From Allorhizocola rhizosphaerae (GTDB taxonomy: Bacteria > Actinomycetota > Actinomycetes > Mycobacteriales > Micromonosporaceae): DNA of 33,927 nt. Positions 17,678 through 25,089 of this stretch are shown piece by piece. The stretch lies in NCBI RefSeq assembly GCF_003426775.1, contig NZ_QJUG01000081.1:1-33927 (forward strand), given 5' to 3'. The position numbers and the translations under genes are program-made. Position 1 is the first letter of the stretch, and each line of letters begins with the position of its first letter. The notes beneath the pieces were generated by a model, which had not been told where the DNA came from, did no database searches, and saw nothing but the letters and a program-made list of their open reading frames with translations.

Positions 17678-17920
17678 ACTCCCCTCGGAGCGGAAAGCAC
17701 CATGGCACAAGCATCCCGACGCGCCAACGTGCACCAAGCCCGCTACTGCGGAGAGACAAAGACGCACCTGCAACATGTTCTCACCGCAGCGGCCATCAAC
17801 ATCATCCGCCTCGACGCCTGGATCACGGGCACCTCCACCGCCACTACCTAGACATCCCGACTGACCAAGCTCTCCCAAGCGCTCTCACCAACGTGAATTC
17901 GCCAGCAAGGTCCTGAAGGG
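17678..17920 (+). pseudogene. IS1182-family transposase, C-terminal remnant
   Basis: The plus strand reads MAQASRRANVHQARYCGETK then THLQHVLTAAAINIIRLDAW and ITGTSTATT followed by a TAG, the C-terminal signature of IS1182-type transposases (RYxGxxKTHLQHVxxAAAIN). Beyond the TAG the frame continues TSRLTKLSQAL, as in intact relatives, so the TAG is probably a nonsense mutation. Everything upstream of about 17678 has been lost at the junction with the IS3 element. Non-functional. Confidence 0.75.
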
Positions 17921-17997
17921 CAAACCTCAGTTCAGGTCAGGATGCTGTCTTGCGTCGGAACTCCGCCCGTCTCGGTCTTGGCGTGTGCCGCCGTGGT

Positions 17998-20337
17998 TCA
18001 AGCCCTACGCGTGGCGAAGTAACGGACAGCGCCGGCACACAGCCGGGTGTCGAAAGGCAGTTGTGCGCAGGCTGCCAGTGCCTGGTCTACATGCGACCTC
18101 ATGAGCCGGGCGGCCGTTGCGGCGCCTTGGGCTCGCACGATGTTGACCTTGCCAGCATCGTGGCCTACGTCTTTGCCGATCCGCTCCGCGGCCGCCGTGG
18201 CGTCCAGGACATCGTCGCGGATCTGGAAGGCGATCCCGGCGTGGTGGCAGTAGCGCCGCATCAGCTCGATCTCCGGGTTCGCCCTGCCTGTGAGCATCAT
18301 CACGGGTACCAGCGCAGCCTCGAACATGGTGGATGTCTTGAGGGCGTACATCTGCAGGATCTCCTCGGTCGTTGCGCCTGTTTCGCTGCTCATCCGCAGG
18401 TCCATGGCCTGCCCGCGGCACAGCCGCTGCGGACCCAACACGGCCCCGGCATACCGGACGATCTCGGTGACCGTCTTGGCGGGATAGTGGCGGTCGAGTG
18501 TGGCGAGCGCGCCGAACCCGGCCGAGAGCAGCGCGATCCCCGCCAGCTGCACGCTGCCCTCGGGAAACATCCGATGCGCGGCCGGGCGACCGCGCCGCAG
18601 GGTGGCGTTGTCCTGCGCGGGCAGGTCGTCGAAGAGCAGGCTCGCGGTGTGAAACAGCTCGCCCGCCGCGAGCAGCGGCTCGATCCGGTGGTATGCCAGG
18701 CCCAGCGACTCGGCGAGCATGAGAGTCAGCCCCGGCCGCAGGCGTTTGCCGCCGGCATCCAGGGCGTAGGCGATGACCTTGTCTACTTCGGAGGGTGTGG
18801 CCTGAGCATCGCCCGCAGCTGGTGGGCTGAAGCGCCGTACGGTCTCCTCGATCATCGGGATGCGGTCCAGCACAAACGTCCGGGGATCGATGCTGCACTG
18901 GTCGCGCGCGCTGAGCGCACGCCCGGTGGACAGTTTGAGCGTCATGTCGACCGGCCTCAGCGCTGCCACGGCCCGGGCGGGCACCGCGCCGGCGGCGACC
19001 AGGAAGCGGGCAACGCCGTCGCCGGGGCGATAGAGGCGTACAAGGTCGGCTGCACGGTCCGGATGGGAGCTGAGGTGAGTGGCCATCTTCAAGGCTCCCA
19101 TGTAGGACAACGCGTCGGCCGCGATCGGGTCGCCTTGGAAGATCTTCTCGGCGGCATACGCCTCGTAGGCGATCATGTCCTCCACCGGGTTGCCTCTGCA
19201 CGCCTGCATGGACAGCGTGAACGGGGTCAGTCGCCCGGCGCGGCGGTCGTCCTCGCGGTCGATGAGGTCGTCTTTGAACTGGCTCACGAGGGTCGTATTG
19301 AGGCAGCGGGCATGGAAGCCCTCCGGTAGCTTACGCCGGCCCAGAGTGTTGGCGATGACCCGGCTCAGCCCGGCCTTGAGCAAGACGTCCGGGTAGATGT
19401 CGGCCAGGCCGCCGGGGGGTGGTTGACCGGCGGTTCGGGCGGCATCGCGGTGCTGCGCCAAGTACATTGCCTCCGCCGCCTGGTAGAGGTCTTTGCGTAG
19501 CCCGAACGGGTACCGGTTGAGCGCTATCTCATACAGGTCGTGCAGCTGTTCGGCGAGCGGGTGGTCGGGGACGTCCGCGCTGTCGATCGGCTCACCGGTC
19601 GACAGCCCTCGCAGGATCATCCGGTGGCATCGGTCACGTTCGGTCGTCGACAGGTAACCGGCCGGCAAGTCCTGCAGCGTGTCGTCGACGATGGCGTAGG
19701 CGGCGCCCAGAGCGTACGCCCCGGGCAAGACATGCGATAGGTGTGCCCGGCGCTGCGCCGTATCGGCGTCGAGGGTGTCGTAGACGGCGATGGCCAGCAC
19801 GCCGGTCATCGCCCGGACAACTTTGCCCATGCCGCCGTTGCGGACGACCTGTTCGGGAAGGCCGCGGTGCAGGCGCTCGAGGTGTTCGGCCAGCCACTGC
19901 CGCTCCGCAAGGCCACGCAGCCGCGGGAAACGGCGCTCGATCGCCTCGATTACCGCGGACACATCGCCCCAATCGAGGTCTGCGGCCAGAGTGCGGGCGC
20001 TATCGCGACGCCACCGGAATTCGGCCACGCAGGCGTCGACCATCTCACGGCTGGGGATCTCGCCCATGTCATAGACGAGGAAATACGCCGCCTCACGGGC
20101 GAATTCCACGCGCGCCGGATCGTCACGGCGCCCGAGCCACCGGCGCCGTCGATGTGTGGCCATCCAGCGCAGGTGATCGTGGCACCGATCGAGGTGGGCC
20201 GTTATCGCGGCCGGGTGCGCGGCGCGCCAGCGCTCGAAGTCGGAAAGCGTGTGCCGAGCACCGGCAAGCAGGTGCTCCGGTCCGAGGTCGACAGCCGTAA
20301 ACGGGAACGGGCCTTCTACCTGCGCCGAAAGCTTCAT
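17998..20337 (-). CDS. Two-module class I isoprenoid enzyme: terpene-synthase-like N-domain fused to prenyl diphosphate synthase
   Basis: A 779-aa protein. The C-terminal module (about 480-779) is a canonical trans-prenyl diphosphate synthase: GGKRLRP at 529-535, first Asp-rich motif DDLPAQDNATLRRGRPAAH (from 570), second motif FQIRDDVLD (704-712) and KDVGHDAGKVNIV. It should condense IPP with allylic diphosphates to FPP/GGPP-type products. The N-terminal module (about 1-460) is also alpha-helical and has its own acidic motifs, VDDTLQD (217-223) and FKDDLIDREDD (354-364) followed by GRLTPF, in the spacing expected of class I isoprenoid enzymes. No textbook NSE/DTE triad is seen, so it may be a divergent cyclase, a second transferase, or degenerate. 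A frame opens further upstream (to 21018), but ATG 20337 is chosen: the upstream sequence is low-complexity shadow, AGGTGG lies 12 nt before the ATG, and the motif-bearing domain begins there. No frameshift seen. Confidence 0.85.
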   Translation of the reverse strand: MKLSAQVEGPFPFTAVDLGPEHLLAGARHTLSDFERWRAAHPAAITAHLDRCHDHLRWMATHRRRRWLGRRDDPARVEFAREAAYFLVYDMGEIPSREMVDACVAEFRWRRDSARTLAADLDWGDVSAVIEAIERRFPRLRGLAERQWLAEHLERLHRGLPEQVVRNGGMGKVVRAMTGVLAIAVYDTLDADTAQRRAHLSHVLPGAYALGAAYAIVDDTLQDLPAGYLSTTERDRCHRMILRGLSTGEPIDSADVPDHPLAEQLHDLYEIALNRYPFGLRKDLYQAAEAMYLAQHRDAARTAGQPPPGGLADIYPDVLLKAGLSRVIANTLGRRKLPEGFHARCLNTTLVSQFKDDLIDREDDRRAGRLTPFTLSMQACRGNPVEDMIAYEAYAAEKIFQGDPIAADALSYMGALKMATHLSSHPDRAADLVRLYRPGDGVARFLVAAGAVPARAVAALRPVDMTLKLSTGRALSARDQCSIDPRTFVLDRIPMIEETVRRFSPPAAGDAQATPSEVDKVIAYALDAGGKRLRPGLTLMLAESLGLAYHRIEPLLAAGELFHTASLLFDDLPAQDNATLRRGRPAAHRMFPEGSVQLAGIALLSAGFGALATLDRHYPAKTVTEIVRYAGAVLGPQRLCRGQAMDLRMSSETGATTEEILQMYALKTSTMFEAALVPVMMLTGRANPEIELMRRYCHHAGIAFQIRDDVLDATAAAERIGKDVGHDAGKVNIVRAQGAATAARLMRSHVDQALAACAQLPFDTRLCAGAVRYFATRRA

Positions 20338-20601
20338 GACAGCAGAGTGCCACCTGCTATCAACCCCTAGGTGAAGTCCCGTAAGGCAAGCGCCACCGCA
20401 TCCACATCGGACACGACACGTCGACGTTGCCCAGTCGGACACCTGCGGTTGCCTGCGCGGCGAAAAGGAAAAGCGGAGTGGAGTTCCGACTGCCTGGGCT
20501 GGTTGAAGTGGACGCGGCAGGCGAGGCGGTGCCTCCCGGCGCGACCGAGTCCAAAGCATCTCTGACCCGCCACGGCTTTTCCGCCGACAGCTACCTCGTA
20601 T

Positions 20602-20855
20602 CACAACAAGGCGATCGCGAAGAAGTTGCATCTGGCGCGGAACACGGTCCGTAACGCGGCGCGTTCGGTGCAGCCGCCGCGGTATGTGCGGGCGGTGCCG
20701 GGGTCCATTGTGGATGATGTGGAGCCGCGGGTTCGGGGGTTTCTCAAGGAGTTTTTGCAGATGCCGGCGACGGTGATCGCGGAGCGGATCGGCTGGGACC
20801 GGTCCATGGCGGTGCTTAAGGAGCGGGTTCGGTTGCTGCGGCCGGTGTATCGCGG
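20602..20855 (+). pseudogene. IS21-family IstA fragment
   Basis: The plus strand encodes NKAIAKKLHLARNTVRNAAR, PPRYVRAVPGSIVDDVEPRV and MPATVIAERIGWDRSMAVLK, the HTH and following segment of IS21 IstA transposases. About 83 residues remain, without start, catalytic DDE domain or istB partner. The 264 bp between the terpene-enzyme start and this fragment hold no recognisable gene and should contain that gene's promoter. Confidence 0.75.
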
Positions 20856-21480
20856 ATGCCGGGCTACCCTGACCGAGTGGATGGCCTCCTGCTCGACCGA
20901 GCGCTGACCGGCGCCGCGCAGGTGCGGCCCCTGCCCGAGCACATGGCCGCTCTGCTACGAAAGGTGTCCGCGCCGCCGAGGCTGGCGGCTCACCTGCGTG
21001 CCGTGCATGACGCGGCATGGCACCTCACGGCGGGGATCGCTGAGCTGTACCCGCAGCTTGTGTTCGACCGCGAGGAGGTGTTGTTCGGCGCGGCCACCCA
21101 CGATATCGGCAAGACGATCCACACCGCCGAGCTGTCACAGCCTGGCAGGTACCACGAGCAGGCAGGATACGAACTACTGATCGAGTCCGGCGTCGAGCAT
21201 CGGCTGGCCCGCTTCGCGCCAACCACGGAACCTGGACCGCTCCCGATATCAGCGTCGAGGATCTGCTGGTCAGCCTGGCCGACAAGATCTGGAAGGCGAA
21301 ACGGGTACAGATCTCGAAGACCAGATCATCTCGCGAATCTGTGACGTCAGCGGCCAGAGCCGCTGGCAGGTCTTCATGAAGCTCGATGATCTGCTTGATC
21401 GCATCGCGCGAGGCGCGGATGCACGACTCGCCTTCCAGAACCAGCACCCGGTTGCCGTAAGCGGCCGACACGCGCGGCCT
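20856..21480 (+). pseudogene. HD-domain phosphohydrolase-like gene, frameshifted
   Basis: The first frame reads LPEHMAALLRKVSAPPRLAA, then VHDAAWHLTAGI and FGAATHDIGKTIHTAELSQP with the HD dyad, then GRYHEQAGYELLIESGVEHR. A frameshift at about 21225 moves the continuation (DISVEDLLVSLADKIWKAKR) to a second frame, and another at about 21308 to a third (MKLDDLLDRIARGADARLAF). Joined, these give a protein of about 200 aa with metal-binding H...HD...H residues, as in small HD hydrolases acting on nucleotide or phosphate esters. Substrate unknown. It is clearly decayed. Confidence 0.7.
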
Positions 21481-21720
21481 GATTATCCGCTGCTGTTCCT
21501 CGACGTGGACGGAACGCTGCTGCCCTTCACCGTTGCAGAGCCCATGAGTGGAGACGCTAATGCACTGGAAAACACGTCGCCTCGTCCAGTGGGCCGCCGG
21601 ACGCCGGTTCGTCTGGGCGGACGACGAGATCACCGACACCGACCGGATGTGGGTGGCGGCCAAGCTCTTGAACACGTACGGGTGCCGGGTGCGGTGTGGC
21701 TTGTGCGCCGCTGGCTTATA
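21481..21720 (+). pseudogene. HAD-superfamily protein remnant
   Basis: YPLLFLDVDGTLLPF is the HAD nucleophile motif (DxDGT). Shortly after, in a different frame, comes HWKTRRLVQWAAGRRFVWAD, then DEITDTDRMWVAAKLLNTYG, the C-terminal acidic motif of the small HAD group annotated as 'HAD in Swiss Army Knife RNA repair proteins'. The middle of the protein (normally about 60-70 residues) is deleted and the frame is shifted at the junction. It follows directly on the HD remnant. Confidence 0.65.
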
Positions 21721-21959
21721 GGCCCGTGAACCGAGCAGTTCGCGAGCTGCTGGATCAGTTTGCGGGGGTGTGCCGGAGCGCATCGCCAACGGTGAAATTG
21801 TCGGCGCGGCCTCGGTGGTGGGCCTGCTGGCGGCGATGGCCCATCGGGGCATCAGCGGCCGGTAACCAGCCGGGTGCGTTCGACAAAGTTTTCACCACCG
21901 GCTCACTGCGCCAGGGGCGCAGGTCGCCCACCAGCCGGTCGACAAACGTCGTGGCGCGG

Positions 21960-22246
21960 GCGTTCGACAGGTCGGCCGCGATGTCGAGCGCTTCATGCCC
22001 GGCCACACCGGTTTGCGCGGGATTCTCTTCGACCGGCCGCAGGCGCTGATCGGGCACCATCTGGGCGACCTGGGCGCTGCGGACCGGTGGGAGGTGGCCG
22101 CCGGCGATGTGGTCATGATGGGGGTACCAGGACGGGAACGCAGCGAAGCGGATTTCGCAGCGCTGCTGGGCGGCGCCGGGCTACAGCTTGACCGAGTGAC
22201 CGCCACGAAGGCGCCGCTTTCGATCATCGAAGCAGTCGCCGCCTAG
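21960..22246 (+). pseudogene. O-methyltransferase (class I SAM-dependent) C-terminal remnant
   Basis: GHTGLRGILFDRPQALIGHH matches the segment after the SAM-binding motif of plant-type/CrtF-like O-methyltransferases (LRGxLFDxP), and RWEVAAGDV is the next motif. It then jumps to GRERSEADFAALLGGAGLQL and SPLxxIEA-like APLSIIEAVAA, the C-terminus of the same family, so an internal segment with the catalytic His is missing. The N-terminal dimerisation domain and the GxGxG loop are absent or unreadable in 21721-21960, where I see no gene. Its presence near the isoprenoid enzyme hints at a former biosynthetic cluster. Confidence 0.6.
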
Positions 22247-22275
22247 CCTGGCAGGAGCCACCTTAATGACGGACC

Positions 22276-22379
22276 CTTGTCAGCTACTTCGGAGAGCGAT
22301 CGCTTTGTCGTCGGGTTCATGTGGCTGAATATGCTGGCGGCCTGTCAACGGCCGCTGCGCAGATCAAGTAGCTGACAAG
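22276..22379. repeat. 14-bp perfect inverted repeat pair in gene-free stretch
   Basis: CTTGTCAGCTACTT (22276-22289) and its exact reverse complement AAGTAGCTGACAAG (22366-22379) bracket 76 bp. The stretch 22247-22604 has no supported gene; small ORFs on either strand have no recognisable content. The pair could be the ends of a miniature inverted-repeat element or remains of an IS. Confidence 0.5.
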
Positions 22380-22604
22380 CAGGTCGACGGGCCGTAGCGA
22401 TCGTGGCCTGTTGGGTTTCGATCTCGACTCGACCGGGTTGCCGAAGAGGCCTTGGCGAAGGTTGGGCAGCTGGCTCATGCGAAAAGTCGAAGTCCCGTTC
22501 CCCTTATCCGACACCACCGTGGTGCAGGCGTTCCGGATCAGCCGCAGCGCCGATGAAACCGGCGCGAAACCGGGGTGAAGGCGCCTCCCGCTAGCTTGAC
22601 CAGT

Positions 22605-23174
22605 GTGAATTTGCCGATCTGGCTCACCGACCTGGTCAGTCTCGCTGTCGCCGTACCGCTTCTGCTCGCAGGATCATCAAAGTTGTTGAGCCCGGCGCCG
22701 CTGGCGAACGGGCTGGGCGAGGTGTACCGGTGGGCGGTTTCGCGACCGCGGGCGAGGATCCGGATCGCTCGTGCCGTCGCAGCCGCCGAGCTCACGGCGG
22801 CGTTCCTGGTGCTGACGGGCTGGTTGGGCCCTGTTGGTTACGTGCTCGCCGGTGGGGTCGGGCTTGGCATCGCCGGGTTCGCAGCGAGTGCGATCCGGCT
22901 TGGCCGGACGGTGAAATGCGGCTGCTTCGGCGAGACCGCCGGCAGACCACTCGGCGCCGGAAACGTGGTGGCCGGGTTCGCGCTCGCCGCCGGGTCGGTC
23001 CTGGCCTTCGCAGGATCTCCCACGGGTAGCCGGCACGAGCTACTCCTGTCGGCAGCATCCGCGATCGCCCTTGCCTGGGTGCTGTTCAAGCATCGATCCC
23101 GCCTGGCCGGCCCGTTCACGCGCCATTTCCGCTCCTTCAGCGGACTCCGGGAAGGTACCGACATCAATGGTTGA
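22605..23174 (+). CDS. MauE/DoxX-like integral membrane protein
   Basis: A 189-aa membrane protein with four hydrophobic segments (about 8-27, 52-73, 76-98, 118-138). The signature CGCFG (105-109) after the third segment is typical of MauE, the membrane protein needed with MauD for maturation of the disulfide-rich small subunit of methylamine dehydrogenase. The vicinal CxC faces the redox partner in current models; here it would act with the thioredoxin-like protein encoded next. The first gene of the operon, it overlaps the next gene by 8 bp. GTG 22605 is preferred because the first membrane segment follows directly; GTG 22575 is an alternative 10 codons upstream, and neither has a strong ribosome-binding site. 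Confidence 0.82.
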   Translation: MNLPIWLTDLVSLAVAVPLLLAGSSKLLSPAPLANGLGEVYRWAVSRPRARIRIARAVAAAELTAAFLVLTGWLGPVGYVLAGGVGLGIAGFAASAIRLGRTVKCGCFGETAGRPLGAGNVVAGFALAAGSVLAFAGSPTGSRHELLLSAASAIALAWVLFKHRSRLAGPFTRHFRSFSGLREGTDING

Positions 23175-23736
23175 CATCGTTCTCTCCGTCACCGTTTTCC
23201 TCCTCACCGTCGCCGTCATCGGTCTGTTCGCCATGATGGGCGAGCTCTCCTCACGCGTGCCCGCGCAGGAGGAAGTGCCGCAGGAGGCGGCGCCGCCTCA
23301 GCCGATCGAGGAGGCTCGCCTGGGCGCGGCACCGGCGCAGTGGCCGGCCGAACTCGCCCAATTGTCCAATGCGGACAATGCGGTGATCGTCGTCTTCAGC
23401 ACGCTCTGCACCACCTGCCGGCGCATCGCCGGCGGGCAAACCGGGCTGCTGACAGGCGTTTCGGGCGTGCTCATCTCGTGCCCCGGTGCCGGCCGAGGCA
23501 CCGAATTCCTCAACGAGTTTCCCATGCTGCGCGACCACCCGGTCGCGCTCGACGTGGAGGGCCATTGGCTCACCACGAACTTCGGGGTCGACATCAGCCC
23601 GAGCGTGCTCGTCTTCGAGCGGGGTCGCCTGCTGTCGGCGCACACGTTCACCTCGGCCCCGTCGCTTCAACTGCTCCACACCCACCCCAACCACGAGAAG
23701 GAGGGCATCAGTGCAGGACAATCCGCAACGGCCTAA
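23167..23736 (+). CDS. Membrane-anchored thioredoxin-like protein (MauD/TlpA-like)
   Basis: A 189-aa protein: one N-terminal membrane anchor (about 4-24), a Pro/Glu-rich linker, then a thioredoxin-like domain with CTTC at 81-84 in VVFSTLCTTCRRI and a cis-Pro region near ISPSVLVFERGRL. It is predicted to face the cell exterior and to form or shuffle disulfides, like MauD. It overlaps the MauE-like gene upstream by 8 bp and the peptide gene downstream by 26 bp, so expression is tightly coupled. ATG 23167 is chosen because the anchor begins there and GGAAGG lies upstream; an in-frame extension to 23071 is part of the preceding gene. Confidence 0.85.
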   Translation: MVDIVLSVTVFLLTVAVIGLFAMMGELSSRVPAQEEVPQEAAPPQPIEEARLGAAPAQWPAELAQLSNADNAVIVVFSTLCTTCRRIAGGQTGLLTGVSGVLISCPGAGRGTEFLNEFPMLRDHPVALDVEGHWLTTNFGVDISPSVLVFERGRLLSAHTFTSAPSLQLLHTHPNHEKEGISAGQSATA

Positions 23737-24010
23737 GACGGGCCGGCGAAACATCCTCAGAGGGCTCGGCGCCAGCGCACTGGCCACCTCGGCGGTGGTC
23801 TTCGGCACCGGCAAGGCCGCATCGGCGCACTACAAGCATTACGCCTGCTGCCACCTGGTCTTCACCCCGTCGTCCTATTCGACCTGCCGCGCCAACACCA
23901 ACTACACCTGGTACTGCCAGTGGACGCAAACGGTCGGCTGCGGCTGCTGCGAGCGCAAGAACAGCTCCGGGACCATCATCGCGTCGGCCTACTCCTGCGA
24001 CCGCACCTGA
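23711..24010 (+). CDS. Tat-exported eight-cysteine small protein (MADH light-chain-like architecture)
   Basis: A 99-aa precursor. The N-terminus has a twin-arginine signal (GRRNILRGLGASALATSAVV, RR at 12-13) and a probable cleavage site ASA|HY after residue 39, giving a mature chain of about 60 residues. That chain holds eight Cys (46, 47, 59, 69, 77, 79, 80, 96) and two Trp (67, 71), with the cluster GCGCCERK at 76-83. Eight cysteines allow four disulfides. Tat export of a small Cys/Trp-rich protein beside MauE- and MauD-like genes is exactly the setting of methylamine dehydrogenase light chain (TTQ-bearing), but the chain is much shorter, no heavy chain is nearby, and homology is not established. 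GTG 23711 has AAGGAGG 6 nt upstream, the best ribosome-binding site in the operon, fitting high expression. Confidence 0.82.
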   Translation: MQDNPQRPKTGRRNILRGLGASALATSAVVFGTGKAASAHYKHYACCHLVFTPSSYSTCRANTNYTWYCQWTQTVGCGCCERKNSSGTIIASAYSCDRT

Positions 24011-24022
24011 CAAGCAACGGCG

Positions 24023-24082
24023 ATGGTTGTCTGGCTTGTGCTGGCGGGTGCCGGGGGAGTGCTTCAGCTGCTGAGTCCTTGA
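24023..24082 (+). CDS. Possible 19-aa hydrophobic mini-ORF
   Basis: ATG 24023 opens MVVWLVLAGAGGVLQLLSP and stops. It is one membrane-helix length, lies between the peptide gene and the next membrane-protein gene, and lacks a ribosome-binding site. It may instead be the original first transmembrane helix of the downstream gene, separated by a frameshift near 24082, or chance. Confidence 0.25.
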   Translation: MVVWLVLAGAGGVLQLLSP

Positions 24083-24091
24083 GGCCGGTCG

Positions 24092-24676
24092 ATGGTCGGA
24101 GTCTCCGACCCCTTGTGGCGGGAGGACCGCCGGCATGGACTGCGTTTCCTGGGCGGCTTCGCGGTCGGCTCGGCCGTGGCCGCGGCAGTTCTGAGCATGC
24201 CCCTGCTGCTGCTTACCGAGGTCGCGGCGGCGATCAATCCCACGGTGCGTGCGGTGGCGCTGGTCGCACTGCTCCTCGGGCTGGGCGTGGCGGATCTGCT
24301 CAACCGCACCCCACACGTCTGGCGCCAGGTGCCGCAACGATTCGCCCGTACCCTGCCACCCGGCCGGCTCGGGCTGATCTGGGCGATCGACCTCGGGCTG
24401 CTGGTCACCACGCAGAAGACGACCTCGCTGCTCTGGATCGGACTTGGCGGGCTGGTGCTCGCCGGGTCACCCGTACCGGTACTGCTGGCCGCGATGGTGG
24501 TCAGCATGGTATTCGCGGCCGGCGTGGTCCTGCTGACGGTGGCCCGAATCGGGTCGACGTTAACAGATCCGTTGAGTCCCTTGCGGATACGGGCTCAATG
24601 GGTGCCCTGGCTGCGCCGGGCGAGCGGCGCCACAGCGGTGGCGCTGGCGGGCTTCGAGATTGCGAGACTGCTGTGA
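24092..24676 (+). CDS. Polytopic membrane protein of the Mau-like operon
   Basis: A 194-aa protein with about five hydrophobic segments (near 18-42, 49-70, 93-123, 129-151, 176-194) and short loops; no catalytic motif or Cys pair is visible. Mau clusters encode a CcdA-like membrane protein (MauF), and this could fill that place, but I see no decisive motif, so this is inference only. ATG 24092 has TTGAGG 7 nt upstream. The stop overlaps the next gene's GTG (GTGA), so it is translationally coupled to it. Position in the operon argues for a role in export, maturation or electron transfer for the eight-Cys protein. Confidence 0.65.
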   Translation: MVGVSDPLWREDRRHGLRFLGGFAVGSAVAAAVLSMPLLLLTEVAAAINPTVRAVALVALLLGLGVADLLNRTPHVWRQVPQRFARTLPPGRLGLIWAIDLGLLVTTQKTTSLLWIGLGGLVLAGSPVPVLLAAMVVSMVFAAGVVLLTVARIGSTLTDPLSPLRIRAQWVPWLRRASGATAVALAGFEIARLL

Positions 24677-25089
24677 GCATCAGGAAACTCGAGGGCACCG
24701 AGGCTGGCTCCGGCAGCGTGGTCGTTGTCACCGCCTTCCAGTGCCGCAGCCGCCTCGACCTGCTGCTGATCTGGTGGATGCATCACCGGCTCAAGTCCGC
24801 TGTGCGGGCGGCAGCACCGGATTTCCTCGGCATCCGGCTCTACATCGACTGGCGCCGACGGATTGCGCGCAGTGTGTCGTTGTGGGCCAAGGGAACCGGC
24901 CTTTACGACATGGGAAACGTCAAGGAGCACATCGCGGCGACCCGATTCCCGGGCACGCGCGGGATAGAAACCTCATGCGGTGTTTACACCTACGGCGGGG
25001 ACTGGCGCAGCGTCATGTTCGGCGATGGGTTCGCCAGCCGGCCGCCTCTGCAGAAAACGAAAGGAGAGTACCGTGGCGCTGCCAACTGA
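24673..25089 (+). CDS. Hypothetical protein, possibly ferredoxin-fold (monooxygenase-like)
   Basis: A 138-aa soluble protein starting at GTG 24673, coupled to the preceding gene by GTGA. Features: SVVVVTAFQCRSRLDLLLIW, SVSLWAKGTGLYDMGNVKEH and TSCGVYTYGGDWRSVMFG. The alternation of strands and helices and the xSLWxxxxxLYDMG segment faintly recall dimeric alpha-beta barrel proteins (ABM/spheroidene-monooxygenase-like), but I do not recognise a family. Two cysteines (in FQCRS and TSCGV) are the only redox candidates. It overlaps the next gene by 17 bp. Confidence 0.6.
   Translation: MSIRKLEGTEAGSGSVVVVTAFQCRSRLDLLLIWWMHHRLKSAVRAAAPDFLGIRLYIDWRRRIARSVSLWAKGTGLYDMGNVKEHIAATRFPGTRGIETSCGVYTYGGDWRSVMFGDGFASRPPLQKTKGEYRGAAN

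Noticed and set aside
20338-21018. 227-codon N-terminal extension of the isoprenoid enzyme frame
   Set aside because: It is Arg/Pro-rich low-information sequence lying antisense to the IS21 and HD remnants; the recognisable protein starts at ATG 20337.
22317-22517. 66-codon minus-strand ORF in the region upstream of the Mau-like operon
   Set aside because: It runs through the inverted repeat, with no ribosome-binding site or recognisable domain.
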